Below are positions 20,656 to 29,765 of a stretch of DNA of 64,000 nt, piece after piece (position 1 is the first letter of the stretch; each line of letters opens with the position of its first letter). The notes under the pieces were generated by a model. That model had not been told where the DNA came from. It saw only the letters and a program-made list of their open reading frames with translations, and made no database searches. Both the position numbers and the translations under genes were made by a program. The stretch comes from Hydrogenophilus thermoluteolus (GTDB taxonomy: Bacteria > Pseudomonadota > Gammaproteobacteria > Burkholderiales > Rhodocyclaceae), in contig NZ_AP018558.1 in NCBI RefSeq assembly GCF_003574215.1, positions 1,343,001 through 1,407,000 on the forward strand, read 5' to 3'.

Positions 20656-21418
20656 GCTATCCGACCTGATCTTTGCTTTCCTGACCCTGACGGCGCTTGA
20701 GATCATCCTCGGCATCGACAATGTGATTTTTCTTGCCATCCTGGTAAACCGCCTGCCCAAAGCGCAGCAAACCAAAGGCAGAATCCTGGGACTTTCCCTG
20801 GCGATGCTCTTCCGCATCGCTCTCCTCTTTTCGCTGACCTGGATAATGCGCCTGACAACACCACTCTTTTCCCTCTTTTCCTGGTCATTCTCCGGGCGCG
20901 ATCTCATTCTCCTTGGTGGGGGGCTCTTTCTGATCGCCAAGAGCGTCTCGGAAATTCATGAGAGTCTGGAAGGGTCCGGGGATCGTGCCGTGCAATCGCC
21001 CAAACCCAAAGCGTTCCTCGCCGTCCTGATCCAGATCGCATTGATCGACATTATCTTTTCGCTCGACTCGGTGATCACCGCAGTGGGGCTGGTGCAAAAC
21101 CTGCCGGTGATGATCGCGGCAATCGTCGTCGCCGTGCTGGTGATGATGGTTGCCGCCGCGCCGATCGCCGCATTTATCGACCACCACCCCACGGTCAAAA
21201 TGCTCGCACTCAGTTTCCTGGTGGTGATCGGGGTAGTGCTCATCTCCGAAGCGTTTGGCGTCCACGTGCCGAAGGGTTATCTCTACTTTGCGATGGCCTT
21301 CTCGTTTGTCGTCGAAATGCTCAACATCCGGTTGCGCAAACGGATGAATGGCAACGCTGTCGCTTTGCACACCCCGCACATGCCCACAAACGCCCCCCAG
21401 AACGAACGCAAAGAGTAA
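20642..21418 (+). CDS. TerC family integral membrane protein
   Basis: A 258-residue membrane protein with about seven segments. The first helix contains the acidic membrane motif EIILGIDNVIFLAIL, and the second half repeats it in IDIIFSLDSVITAVGL. These aspartates are the hallmark of TerC/Alx proteins, which act in metal (often manganese) export or in metalation of exported proteins. The start follows AAAGGAGCCCCACC and overlaps the decarboxylase end, so it may ride on that transcript despite an unrelated role. A terminator follows. Confidence 0.9.
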   Translation: MALVELSDLIFAFLTLTALEIILGIDNVIFLAILVNRLPKAQQTKGRILGLSLAMLFRIALLFSLTWIMRLTTPLFSLFSWSFSGRDLILLGGGLFLIAKSVSEIHESLEGSGDRAVQSPKPKAFLAVLIQIALIDIIFSLDSVITAVGLVQNLPVMIAAIVVAVLVMMVAAAPIAAFIDHHPTVKMLALSFLVVIGVVLISEAFGVHVPKGYLYFAMAFSFVVEMLNIRLRKRMNGNAVALHTPHMPTNAPQNERKE

Positions 21419-21426
21419 CCCTTTTC

Positions 21427-21458
21427 CCGTTCGCTCCCGATTTCAGGAACGGCTTTTT
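21427..21458 (+). terminator. Rho-independent terminator after terC
   Basis: CCGTTC (21427-21432) pairs with GAACGG (21447-21452) across a 14-base loop, followed by CTTTTT. It separates terC from the glyA promoter. Confidence 0.6.
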
Positions 21459-21513
21459 GCGGATTGCGCTGCCAACCAGGCGATCGCCTGCACGCAGCGC
21501 CTCTTCCGTCATG

Positions 21514-21519
21514 TAAAAT
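21514..21519 (+). promoter_or_regulatory. Candidate -10 box for glyA
   Basis: TAAAAT lies 30 bases before the glyA ATG, leaving a leader of about 24 bases that carries AAAGGA. No convincing -35 hexamer is seen 16-18 bases upstream. Confidence 0.4.
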
Positions 21520-21549
21520 AGCGCCTTTGCGGCACCCAAAGGAATCACG

Positions 21550-22806
21550 ATGTTCCGTCAATCCGATACTCTCGAAACCGTCGACCCGGAAATCTGGTCG
21601 CTCATCCAGGCCGAAAACCGTCGTCAAGAAGAACACATCGAACTCATCGCGTCGGAAAATTACGCCAGCCCAGCAGTGATGGCGGCGCAAGGAAGCCAGC
21701 TGACCAACAAATATGCTGAAGGCTACCCGGGCCGTCGCTACTACGGGGGTTGCGAATTCGTCGACGGCGTCGAGCAACTCGCGATCGACCGCCTGAAAGC
21801 ACTCTTCGGCGCAGAAGCAGCAAACGTGCAACCCAACTCCGGTTCGCAAGCCAACCAAGCGGTGCTGATGGCGTTTGCGAAACCGGGCGACACGATCATG
21901 GGGATGAGCCTGGCCGAAGGGGGGCACCTCACCCATGGCATGCCGCTCAACCTCTCGGGCAAATGGTTCCACGTCGTCTCTTACGGGCTCAACGACCGTG
22001 AAGAGATCGACTACGACGCCGTCGAGCGGCTCGCGCACGAACACCGGCCGCGCATCATCGTCGCGGGGGCCTCCGCCTATGCGCTCAAAATCGATTGGGC
22101 GCGTTTTGCCGCGATCGCAAGGGCCGTCGGTGCGATCTTCTGGGTCGACATGGCGCATTACGCTGGCTTGATCGCCGCCGGGGTCTACCCCAACCCCGTG
22201 CCGCACGCCGACGTCGTCACGTCGACCACGCACAAGACGCTGCGCGGCCCACGGGGTGGGGTGATCCTCATGAAGGCGGAGCACGAAAAAGCGATCAACA
22301 GCGCTGTCTTCCCCGGGCTGCAAGGCGGGCCGCTGATGCACGTGATCGCCGCGAAAGCGGTCGCGTTCAAAGAAGCGATGACGCCCGAATTCCAACGCTA
22401 CCAAGAACAGGTGGTGCAAAACGCTCAGGCGATGGCCGCCGTGCTCCAAGCGCGCGGGCTTCGAATCGTCTCCGGCCGAACCGAATCCCACCTGTTCCTG
22501 GTCGATCTGCGCGCCAAGGGGATCACGGGGAAAGCCGCCGAAGCCGCTTTGGGCCAAGCCCATATCACGGTGAACAAAAACGCGATTCCGAACGATCCGG
22601 AAAAACCGATGGTCACCTCGGGCATTCGCATCGGTACTCCTGCGATCACCACCCGCGGTTTCGGGGAAGCCGAAGCGGTCAAAACCGCGCACCTTATCGC
22701 CGACGTGCTCGAGGCACCGGAAGACGCCACGGTGATCGAGCGGGTCAAAGGCGAAGTCGCTGAGCTCTGTCGGCGCTTCCCAGTCTACGAATGGAGCCGC
22801 GTCTGA
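21550..22806 (+). CDS. glyA: Serine hydroxymethyltransferase
   Basis: A 418-residue PLP enzyme that converts serine and tetrahydrofolate to glycine and methylene-tetrahydrofolate. The PLP lysine is K229 in [13 protein letters not shown], as in E. coli. The opening [17 protein letters not shown] and [13 protein letters not shown] are textbook signatures. The start follows AAAGGAATCACG. It opens the glyA-nrdR-ribD block found in many proteobacteria. Confidence 0.98.
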   Translation: MFRQSDTLETVDPEIWSLIQAENRRQEEHIELIASENYASPAVMAAQGSQLTNKYAEGYPGRRYYGGCEFVDGVEQLAIDRLKALFGAEAANVQPNSGSQANQAVLMAFAKPGDTIMGMSLAEGGHLTHGMPLNLSGKWFHVVSYGLNDREEIDYDAVERLAHEHRPRIIVAGASAYALKIDWARFAAIARAVGAIFWVDMAHYAGLIAAGVYPNPVPHADVVTSTTHKTLRGPRGGVILMKAEHEKAINSAVFPGLQGGPLMHVIAAKAVAFKEAMTPEFQRYQEQVVQNAQAMAAVLQARGLRIVSGRTESHLFLVDLRAKGITGKAAEAALGQAHITVNKNAIPNDPEKPMVTSGIRIGTPAITTRGFGEAEAVKTAHLIADVLEAPEDATVIERVKGEVAELCRRFPVYEWSRV

Positions 22807-22822
22807 TCGCGGTTGCGGCGCG

Positions 22823-23374
22823 ATGCGTTGCCCCTTCTGCAGTGCGCCTGACACCCAAGTCCTGGAGACGCGCGAAAGCGACGACGGCGCGGTGATCCGC
22901 CGCCGCCGTCGCTGTGCCGCGTGCGGGCGGCGTTTCACCACCTTCGAGCGCGCCGAGATCAAACTGCCCGCAGTGATCAAACGCAACGGCGCGCGCGAAC
23001 CCTACCAACGCGAAAAACTGCGTGCCAGTTTCGAGCTGGCGCTGCGCAAACGTCCCGTCTCGAACGACGCGATCGACGCAGCGATCGACGCGATCGAAGC
23101 GAAGCTCCTCGCAAGTGGCGCCAGCGAAATCGCCTCCGACCAGCTCGGCGAATGGGCGATGGACGCGCTCAAATCGCTCGACAAGATCGGTTATGTCCGT
23201 TTCGCTTCCGTCTACCGCAACTTCGAAGACGTCGACGCGTTCGCGCAATTCCTGCGCAACGTCAAACCGCGACGGCGAAAAAAAGGGGCGAAAGAGACGC
23301 ACCCCCCGCTTTCCGAGCCTGGGGACCTCTTTGCCCCTACGCCCACAGAGGCCGACTCAGACGCCGCGTCCTAG
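22823..23374 (+). CDS. nrdR: Transcriptional repressor NrdR
   Basis: A 183-residue repressor of ribonucleotide reductase genes. The zinc ribbon uses CPFC (3-6) and CAAC (about 31-34). The ATP-cone spans about 49-139, with [20 protein letters not shown] and the nucleotide-sensing segment. The protein is some 30 residues longer than E. coli NrdR because of a charged C-terminal tail rich in K, R, D and E. It lies 16 bases after glyA. No NrdR box was identified in the window, and its targets (nrd genes) are elsewhere. Confidence 0.95.
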   Translation: MRCPFCSAPDTQVLETRESDDGAVIRRRRRCAACGRRFTTFERAEIKLPAVIKRNGAREPYQREKLRASFELALRKRPVSNDAIDAAIDAIEAKLLASGASEIASDQLGEWAMDALKSLDKIGYVRFASVYRNFEDVDAFAQFLRNVKPRRRKKGAKETHPPLSEPGDLFAPTPTEADSDAAS

Positions 23375-23387
23375 GATCCGTCGCCCC

Positions 23388-24569
23388 GTGAATGATCAAT
23401 TCCTCGCCCACGTGACAGCTACGGTTTCGCCTCAAGACGCATCCCCTTTTGCCCAGTGGATGCGGCGTGCGCTTCGCCTGGCGCGCCGGGGGATGAACAC
23501 GACAACCCCCAATCCGCGCGTCGGCTGTGTGCTCGTTGCCCCCGATGGCACCCTTGTCGGCGAAGGGTGGCACGAACGCGCAGGGGGTCCCCATGCCGAA
23601 ATTGGCGCGCTGCATCAAGCAGGTAACCGCGCACGCGGCGCAACCGCTGTCGTGACACTTGAACCGTGCGCCCACCACGGCAAGACGCCGCCGTGTGCCG
23701 ACGCGTTGATCGCCGCTGGCGTCACCCGCGTCGTCTATGGCATGCGCGACCCAAACCCCCTCGTTGCCGGCAAAGGGTTGGCGAAACTTGCCGCTGCCGG
23801 AATCGAAGTGGTGGGTCCGGTGCTCGAGGCAGAGTGCCGCGCACTCAACCCCGGTTTCATTCGGCGCATGACGGCGCACCGCCCCGCTTTTTTCCTCAAA
23901 ACCGCGGCAACGCTCGATGGCCGCATCGCGCTGGCTAACGGCATGAGTCGCTGGATCACGGGCGAAGCGGCGCGCCGTGACGTTCACCGCTGGCGCGCCC
24001 GCTGTTGCGCCGTCCTCACCGGTATCGGAACCGTGCTCGCCGACGACCCGCAACTCACGGTCCGTCACCGCCCGACACGCCGGCGACCGATCCGGATCGT
24101 TCTCGACAGCCGCTTGCTCATACCCGAAAGCGCACAGCTTCTCTGCGACCATGAAGCGCCCACTTGGGTAATCACCTCAGACACCGCGGATTCGGAGAAA
24201 ATCGCCCGCTTGACGCAGATGGGATGTACCGTCCATTGCCTGCCCACGACAGCGAACGGACGGATCGATCTCCACGCTCTGGCGCGGTGGCTAGCCGAAC
24301 AGTCGCTCAACGAAGTCTTGGTCGAAGCCGGCGCCACCCTTGCCAGCGCGTTCCTGAAAAACAGCCTCGTCGACCGCTGGCTCCACTACCTTGCCCCGAA
24401 AGCGTTTGGCGGCGACGCCTATCCCCTTTTTCCGGCATGGGAACTCACTGCGGTGGCAGCCGCCCCCAAATGGCGTATTGACCGCGTGCGCCGTTTGGGC
24501 GACGATCTCTCTCTCGAATTGGTGGAGCCCGGCAATGACTGCGACGAACCACACCGCGCCGCACCCTGA
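23388..24569 (+). CDS. ribD: Bifunctional pyrimidine deaminase/reductase RibD
   Basis: A 393-residue enzyme for the second and third steps of riboflavin synthesis. The N-terminal deaminase carries the zinc site HAEIGAL and PCAHHGKTPPCADAL. The reductase domain begins around residue 165 with RPAFFLKTAATLDGRIA and includes WITGEAARRDVHRWRA. I use the GTG at 23388 with AGGA upstream; the ATG at 23460 would leave only six residues before the conserved deaminase helix. It overlaps the CbiX-like gene by 35 bases. Other rib genes are not in the window. Confidence 0.93.
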   Translation: MNDQFLAHVTATVSPQDASPFAQWMRRALRLARRGMNTTTPNPRVGCVLVAPDGTLVGEGWHERAGGPHAEIGALHQAGNRARGATAVVTLEPCAHHGKTPPCADALIAAGVTRVVYGMRDPNPLVAGKGLAKLAAAGIEVVGPVLEAECRALNPGFIRRMTAHRPAFFLKTAATLDGRIALANGMSRWITGEAARRDVHRWRARCCAVLTGIGTVLADDPQLTVRHRPTRRRPIRIVLDSRLLIPESAQLLCDHEAPTWVITSDTADSEKIARLTQMGCTVHCLPTTANGRIDLHALARWLAEQSLNEVLVEAGATLASAFLKNSLVDRWLHYLAPKAFGGDAYPLFPAWELTAVAAAPKWRIDRVRRLGDDLSLELVEPGNDCDEPHRAAP

Positions 24570-24948
24570 ACCCACGCCGCGCCGCGCCCTCGTGCTCTTT
24601 GCGCATGGCGCACGCAACCCCGAGTGGGCGGAACCGCTTCGGTACGCCCAGAGCGTCCTCTCTGAGCGGCTACCGGATCACACGGTAACCGTGGCGTTCC
24701 TGGAGTTCCTCTCCCCGACGTTGACCGAAGCCGTTATGGAACTCGCCCCTACCCATAGCGAAATCGTGATCGTTCCCTGGTTCGTTGCCGAAGGGGGGCA
24801 TCTACAGCGCGACCTACCCCAGCTGGTCAACAATTTGGCTACACGCTACCCGGCGGTCCAATTCTCTTGTTTTCCGCCAATTGGCACCCTCGAACCGGTG
24901 ATCCGGGCGATCGCAGACGCAGTCGTCGCAACGCTTTCGGCATCTTGA
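24535..24948 (+). CDS. CbiX/SirB-type small chelatase-like protein
   Basis: A 137-residue single-domain protein. It has LVLFAHGARNPEW, whose histidine matches the metal-binding residue of CbiX, and later VPWFVAEGGHLQRDLP with the second histidine. Small CbiX proteins insert cobalt or iron into tetrapyrroles, for example in sirohaem or cobalamin synthesis. Which one applies here is not shown by the sequence. The start at 24535 is inside the ribD end, with GGAG seven bases upstream. Confidence 0.85.
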   Translation: MTATNHTAPHPEPTPRRALVLFAHGARNPEWAEPLRYAQSVLSERLPDHTVTVAFLEFLSPTLTEAVMELAPTHSEIVIVPWFVAEGGHLQRDLPQLVNNLATRYPAVQFSCFPPIGTLEPVIRAIADAVVATLSAS

Positions 24949-24983
24949 TTATCGACGCCCAACGCGGCAGCGTTGCGTGGGAA

Positions 24984-25805
24984 TTATTCGTCCCGAGCCG
25001 GGCGATCACGGCAAACCGGGCATGCCGGATCTCGGGGGACACGGATACTGCGCCACTCGAACCCCAGGCCATCGAAAAGCCACAATTTCCCCCACGACGG
25101 TTCGCCGCATCCCACGATCACTTTCAGCGCCTCGTGGGCTTGCAGTGCGCCAACGACTCCTACCAATGGCGCGAAGACACCCATCGTGGCGCAGCGCACT
25201 TCGGTCACGTTTTCCCCTTCCGGGAAAAGACAGTGGTAGCACGGTGAAGCCGATGCGCGTACGTCAAAGACCGCAAGCTGCGCGTCGAACCGAATCGCGG
25301 CACCGCTCACGAGCGGCTTGCAATGGCGTACACAGGCACGATTGATCGCATGGCGCGTTGCGAAATTGTCGGTGCAATCCAGCACGACATCGCTTGCGGC
25401 TACCAGTGCGTCGAGGTCGTGCTGCGCCAGCCGATGGGGAACCGCGGTCACGGTGACGTCTGGGTTCGCCAGCCGCAACGCGTCGGCAGCCGCTTCGGCT
25501 TTGGGGCGGCCGATATCGGACTCCGTATAGAGGATCTGCCGCTGCAAATTGGTGGCGTCGACCGTATCGCCATCGGCAACGGTCACCACACCAACACCGG
25601 CCCGAGCCAGATAGAGCGCTGCGGGACAACCCAAGCCGCCAGCCCCCACCACCAAGACACGCGCGGATCGGATCCGCGTCTGGCCTTCGATATCGATCTC
25701 CGGCAAAAGAATGTGGCGACTGTAGCGCAGCAGCGCTGCATCGTCGAGAAGATCGGTTGTGTCAGTGGTAGTGGCGCAACTCTTCTGGGGCGGGATCGTG
25801 GTCAC
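24984..25805 (-). CDS. moeB: MoeB/ThiF/HesA-type E1-like adenylyltransferase
   Basis: A 273-residue protein that adenylates the C-terminus of MoaD or ThiS-like sulfur carriers. It shows RYSRHILLPEIDIEGQ, the ATP loop VVGAGGLGCPAALYLARAG, DGDTVDATNLQRQILY and DCTDNFATRHAIN. Zinc cysteines are CYHC and CPVC. Which sulfur carrier it serves (molybdopterin or thiamine) cannot be decided without neighbours. The GTG start at 25805 has CAGGAG ten bases upstream and lies inside the end of the preceding gene, giving a 44-base overlap. Confidence 0.88.
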   Translation of the reverse strand: MTTIPPQKSCATTTDTTDLLDDAALLRYSRHILLPEIDIEGQTRIRSARVLVVGAGGLGCPAALYLARAGVGVVTVADGDTVDATNLQRQILYTESDIGRPKAEAAADALRLANPDVTVTAVPHRLAQHDLDALVAASDVVLDCTDNFATRHAINRACVRHCKPLVSGAAIRFDAQLAVFDVRASASPCYHCLFPEGENVTEVRCATMGVFAPLVGVVGALQAHEALKVIVGCGEPSWGKLWLFDGLGFEWRSIRVPRDPACPVCRDRPARDE

Positions 25806-26208
25806 CGTGGGGATGCTCCTGGTACTCTTGAACGAAGGCGGTCTGTGCCTGCTTCAGCAGCCGCTCCGGTTGTTCGAGATGCTCGCGCTGGACCGCTTCG
25901 CAGTAATGGTACCAAGCGCGCTGGACGCGCGCCGCAAGGGTGTCGTCCAGTGTAAAACCAGCGGCAATGAGCGCCTCTTCCAGCTCGACCAGCAAGTGGT
26001 CACGCACCGAATATTCGACGACGAGTGTATCGGGGGGTTCGATCTGCACTTTGAGCTTCTTGCGCTCGGCCAAAACAAACGCTGCGGCTTCCAGTGTCTG
26101 CCCCGCTTGCAGTCGTACCCGCAACGCACGACGCTTCTCGATCCCCGAACACGGCACCTCCGGTGCTTTGACCCGTCCAGCCAAACGATAGGGCGTTTCT
26201 CGCTTCAT
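25762..26208 (-). CDS. Unknown protein with HMA-like fold pattern and His-rich tail
   Basis: A 148-residue protein I do not recognise with confidence. The middle (RRALRVRLQAGQTLEAAAF, then LKVQIEPPDTLVVEYSVRDH and LVELEEALIAAGFTLDD) alternates strands and helices much like heavy-metal-associated (HMA) domains, but no CxxC is present; its only cysteines are C20 and C103. The tail is rich in histidine and acids (EHPHGDHDPAPEELRHYH), which could bind metal. A strong AAAGGAGG site precedes the ATG at 26208. It overlaps moeB by 44 bases and lies downstream of ctpA. Function unknown. Confidence 0.7.
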   Translation of the reverse strand: MKRETPYRLAGRVKAPEVPCSGIEKRRALRVRLQAGQTLEAAAFVLAERKKLKVQIEPPDTLVVEYSVRDHLLVELEEALIAAGFTLDDTLAARVQRAWYHYCEAVQREHLEQPERLLKQAQTAFVQEYQEHPHGDHDPAPEELRHYH

Positions 26209-26251
26209 CGCACCACCTCCTTTCGCCGCCCGCTTCGGGTCATTTCGGCGT

Positions 26252-27709
26252 TCACGGTTTTTGCGCGACCGTCTGCGTCGGTGCGGCTTTCGTCACCTGC
26301 GCCCATTCCGGCAATACCCCATGGCGCAACCAGTAAAGCGCGGCTTGGAATTGCCGGTCCTGCTCACTGCCGTATTCGATCGGTTTCGTCGGCCCCTCAT
26401 CGTTCGATTGTGTGTCGGCATCCGCCCCTTCGCCCCCACCGGCGTTGCCGTTTGGTTGGGTGGATGCGGCAGGACGACGAATCTGTCCTATCGCGTCGAG
26501 CTCGATGTGCCCTTGCAGATCGGCTTCGCGCAACGCTTTACGCTTGCCGTTTTCCCGTTCGGGGACGACGAAATCGGGTTCGATACCTTCCGCCTGGATC
26601 GACCGGCCGCTGGGGGTATAGTACAGCGCGGTGGTGAGCTTCAGCGCAGTGCCATCGTTGAGCGGTAAAATCGTCTGCACCGACCCTTTGCCGAAACTCT
26701 TTTCGCCCAAGAGCTTGGCACGGCCGTGATCTTGCAGTGCGCCCGCAACGATTTCCGATGCCGATGCCGATCCCGCGTTGATCAGAACCACCATCGGGAT
26801 CGTGCGGAACACTTCCGGCCAATTGGCAAGATAGTCGCGTTGCTCGTCACTTCCGCGCAGATAGTCTTCGGCGCGCGCATGGTATGCCCGCTGCGTATCC
26901 GGCAATCGCCCCTTCGTCTTGACCACGAGCGCCTCTTCCGGCAAGAAAGCCGCCGAAACGCCGATCGCCGCGTGGAGCAACCCCCCGGGGTCGTTACGCA
27001 GGTCGAGAACGAGTCCTTTGATTTCCCCGTCACGCGCTTCACGCTTGAGCTGCTCGGCGAGCATTGGGCCGGTGGTCTCTTGGAAATTGGTGATACGCAC
27101 GTACACGACATCACCTTCTCCCACCCGCTTCACCTTGACGCTGCGCACTTTGATCACTTCCCGGGTGATTTTCACCGTAAACGGTTTTTCGTTTCCTTTG
27201 CGCAGCACCGTGAGGGTAATCGACGTGCCCGGCTCGCCGCGCATCCGTTTCACCGCGTCGCGCAACGTCATGCCTTTCACCGGGGAATCGTCGAGCTTGA
27301 TGATGAGGTCGCCCGCCTGCAGCCCCGCGCGCGCCGCCGGCGTCTCTTCGATGGGTGAAACGACCTTGACGAACCCATCCTCCATCGTCACCTCGATGCC
27401 CAAGCCGCCGAACTCGCCTTGCGTGCCCACCTGCAGCTCGCGATACTCTTCGGCATCGAGAAACGCCGAGTGGGGATCGAGACTCGCGACCATCCCACGG
27501 ATCGCCTCGACCACCAATTTCTTGTTGTCCGGTTCCTCGACGTAGGCTTTGTTCACCACGTCGAGCACGTCGGCGAACGTGCGCAGCTCTTGCAACGGCA
27601 ACGCGTTCGTCTCCGTTCGGCTCGCCCAACCCGTCACGGTCAGGGTAAGCAACACCCCGACGAACATGCCACTTACAGACCAAGCCATTCGGCGCCAACG
27701 TGTCGTCAT
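26252..27709 (-). CDS. ctpA: Carboxy-terminal processing protease CtpA (S41)
   Basis: A 485-residue periplasmic serine protease. An N-terminal membrane anchor (about 9-29) is followed by a PDZ domain (about 95-180, GGLGIEVTMEDGFVKVVSPI) and the S41 core. The catalytic pair is assigned as Ser316 (NAGSASASE) and Lys341 (EKSFGKGSV), by their 25-residue spacing as in Prc. The C-terminal 70 residues are low in complexity. Such proteases process or degrade envelope proteins and peptidoglycan enzymes. The gene follows envC by nine bases, a pairing common in proteobacteria. Confidence 0.93.
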   Translation of the reverse strand: MTTRWRRMAWSVSGMFVGVLLTLTVTGWASRTETNALPLQELRTFADVLDVVNKAYVEEPDNKKLVVEAIRGMVASLDPHSAFLDAEEYRELQVGTQGEFGGLGIEVTMEDGFVKVVSPIEETPAARAGLQAGDLIIKLDDSPVKGMTLRDAVKRMRGEPGTSITLTVLRKGNEKPFTVKITREVIKVRSVKVKRVGEGDVVYVRITNFQETTGPMLAEQLKREARDGEIKGLVLDLRNDPGGLLHAAIGVSAAFLPEEALVVKTKGRLPDTQRAYHARAEDYLRGSDEQRDYLANWPEVFRTIPMVVLINAGSASASEIVAGALQDHGRAKLLGEKSFGKGSVQTILPLNDGTALKLTTALYYTPSGRSIQAEGIEPDFVVPERENGKRKALREADLQGHIELDAIGQIRRPAASTQPNGNAGGGEGADADTQSNDEGPTKPIEYGSEQDRQFQAALYWLRHGVLPEWAQVTKAAPTQTVAQKP

Positions 27710-27718
27710 CGTCTCTTC

Positions 27719-28963
27719 CTACTGTTTGAGCCAGGGGCGGGGGTCGACCGGCTTCCCGCCTTTACGCAGTTCAAAGTATAACCCGCTCGTCGCGAAATGT
27801 TCCATGCGTCCCACGCGACCGATCGTTTCGCCCTTGCGCACCGTTTCGCCCACATCAACCAGCGGTGCGTCGAGATTGGCGTAAATCGTGAGGAGTCCTT
27901 GCCCGTGGTCGAGGATGACGAGTTGTCCATAGCCACGGAGCCAATCGGCAAAGGCCACGACACCATCGGCGACTGCGCGCACGGAAGCCCCTTCTGGCGC
28001 TGACCAGAAAAGACCATGCCAAGTTCCACCTTCCGGCCGTCGCTCGCCGAAGGTTGCAGTCAATGTGCCTTGCGCAACCGGTGACGGCAACGCCCCACGC
28101 TGGGCAACCATCGCACGGGCCGTGGCACGATCGCCTTCGGGGATATTACCCCCCTTGGATTCTGCTTGCCGCCGACGCGCCTCTTCTTGCGCGCGACGCC
28201 TCGCTTCGGCTTCGAGTCGTTTCACGAGTTGCGACAACGCACGCGCGTCTGCTTCGAGCGCTTTGCGCCGTTCCTCGACGTTCGCGAGCGTTTCCGCCAA
28301 CGCTTCGTGCAACACTTTGCGCTTCTCCGCCAACTGCTCCCAACGGGCACGCTCTTTGGCAAGTTCTGTCCGTTGCGCACTGAGCGCGGCCTGCTTTTGC
28401 GACAACGCTTGCGCCAACTTTGCCGCTTGCGCCCGTTGCGCTTCAGCTTGCGCGATCCAACCCTGTACCTGCGCCGCCGCCTCTTCGCGGACGCGCTCGG
28501 CAACGGCCGTAGTCACCTGCGGACCACCCCCAACCACTGGGTCGTGCGGTACCGTCAACGACAGTGCTTCGACCAGATGGGCCAAACGTTGTCGGCTTTG
28601 TTGCGCCTGCTTTTGCGCCGCCTCCCACGCTCGCTTGGCTGCGGCAACCTGTTCCTCGAGCCTTTGCGCTTCCGCTTCCAGGCGGGCCAACTGCCGGACA
28701 AGAATGACCGCTGAGGTTTCGGCTATTTGCAATCGCCGCTCGATCTCTGCCCGGCGCTCGGCAACACTTTTCGCTTTCTGTTGGAGTGCACGCAACTCTT
28801 CACGCAACGCGTTCAATTGCGATTGAGCTTCTTGGGCGTTGTTGGGGTTGGCTTCAGCACCAAACGCTACGCCTCCACCGAACGCGCCCACCACGAAAAA
28901 CAAAAGGGCAGCACCCCAAAGGGCGCCGCCCTGCTTGCCGACATTCTGGCGCGGGTCGCGCAC
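27719..28963 (-). CDS. envC: EnvC-like murein hydrolase activator
   Basis: A 414-residue exported protein with a signal peptide (about 15-36), a long coiled coil (about 42-280, many Q, A, E, R) and a C-terminal LytM/M23 domain. The M23 zinc site is degenerate: the HxxxD motif reads WHGLFWSAPEG, and the usual YAHL reads YANL. It therefore should not cleave peptidoglycan itself but activate amidases such as AmiA/B during division, as E. coli EnvC does. The start is a GTG at 28963, seven bases past AAGGG. It lies between gpmA and ctpA. Confidence 0.88.
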   Translation of the reverse strand: MRDPRQNVGKQGGALWGAALLFFVVGAFGGGVAFGAEANPNNAQEAQSQLNALREELRALQQKAKSVAERRAEIERRLQIAETSAVILVRQLARLEAEAQRLEEQVAAAKRAWEAAQKQAQQSRQRLAHLVEALSLTVPHDPVVGGGPQVTTAVAERVREEAAAQVQGWIAQAEAQRAQAAKLAQALSQKQAALSAQRTELAKERARWEQLAEKRKVLHEALAETLANVEERRKALEADARALSQLVKRLEAEARRRAQEEARRRQAESKGGNIPEGDRATARAMVAQRGALPSPVAQGTLTATFGERRPEGGTWHGLFWSAPEGASVRAVADGVVAFADWLRGYGQLVILDHGQGLLTIYANLDAPLVDVGETVRKGETIGRVGRMEHFATSGLYFELRKGGKPVDPRPWLKQ

Positions 28964-28971
28964 CGTCGCCC

Positions 28972-29718
28972 TTACTTCGCCCGCCCCTGTGCGGCCACTG
29001 CCGCTTGCTGGGCGCGAATCGTCTCTTCGTCGGCCAAATAGTAGTGTTTGACCGGTCGGCAGTTGGCGTCCAACTCATAGACGAGCGGCTGCGCTGTGGG
29101 TATATTGACCCCGACGATCTCTTCGTCCGAAACGTTGTCGAGGTATTTGATCAGCGCGCGCAGGCTATTACCGTGTGCCGCAATCAAGATCCGCTCTCCA
29201 GCTAAGATACGCGGTACGATCACCGTCTCCCAGTACGGTACGAAACGCGCCACGGTATCTTTCAAACATTCCGTACGCGGGAAGTCACTTTTCGGTAGAT
29301 CCCAATAGCGCGGGTCATCCTTCTCCAAACGCGGATCGTCCTCCGCAAGTGCGGGTGGCGGCACATCATAGGAACGGCGCCAAACGAGCACCTGATCTTC
29401 ACCATACTGGGCCGCAGTCTCGGCTTTGTTCAAGCCCTGTAACGCGCCGTAATGGCGTTCGTTGAGCCGCCAGGACGACTCGACGGGAATCCACAATTGA
29501 TCGAGCGTTTCTAAAACGATGTGCAACGTTTTGATCGCACGCTTCAGCCGTGAGGTAAAAGCTCGGTCGAACGCAAACTCGTGCGCTTTGAGCAGTTCGC
29601 CGGCCGCACGCGCCTCTTCACTCCCTTTTTCGGTCAAATCCACGTCGGTCCAACCGGTAAATCGGTTTTCACGGTTCCACACCGATTCACCATGGCGCAG
29701 AAGAACGATCTTATACAT
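28972..29718 (-). CDS. gpmA: 2,3-bisphosphoglycerate-dependent phosphoglycerate mutase
   Basis: A 248-residue glycolytic/gluconeogenic enzyme. The phosphohistidine motif is [19 protein letters not shown], followed by [16 protein letters not shown] and the second histidine in [16 protein letters not shown]. The ATG at 29718 is preferred to one two codons upstream because AGAGG lies six bases before it. In E. coli the neighbouring position next to envC is held by the unrelated GpmI. Divergent from the ArsR gene. Confidence 0.96.
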   Translation of the reverse strand: MYKIVLLRHGESVWNRENRFTGWTDVDLTEKGSEEARAAGELLKAHEFAFDRAFTSRLKRAIKTLHIVLETLDQLWIPVESSWRLNERHYGALQGLNKAETAAQYGEDQVLVWRRSYDVPPPALAEDDPRLEKDDPRYWDLPKSDFPRTECLKDTVARFVPYWETVIVPRILAGERILIAAHGNSLRALIKYLDNVSDEEIVGVNIPTAQPLVYELDANCRPVKHYYLADEETIRAQQAAVAAQGRAK

Positions 29719-29731
29719 CAGCATCCTCTGA

Positions 29732-29765
29732 TATGATTATCGAAAAAACCGGCAAGGAACGTTCC
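29732..29765. promoter_or_regulatory. Divergent gpmA/arsR control region with palindromes
   Basis: On the plus strand TATGAT (29732-29737) is a candidate -10 for the ArsR gene, giving a leader of about 22 bases. On the minus strand GATAAT (29736-29741) could serve gpmA. The overlapping GATATGATTATC has 4-base inverted arms. A perfect 10-base palindrome GGAACGTTCC (29756-29765) ends directly before the ArsR ATG, covers its ribosome binding site (AAGGA), and falls at the -35 position for gpmA. It is a good candidate operator for autoregulation. Confidence 0.45.

Noticed and set aside
21419..21549. A glycine or other riboswitch before glyA
   Set aside because: The gap holds a simple terminator and a short leader of about 24 bases; there is no room for an aptamer after the promoter.
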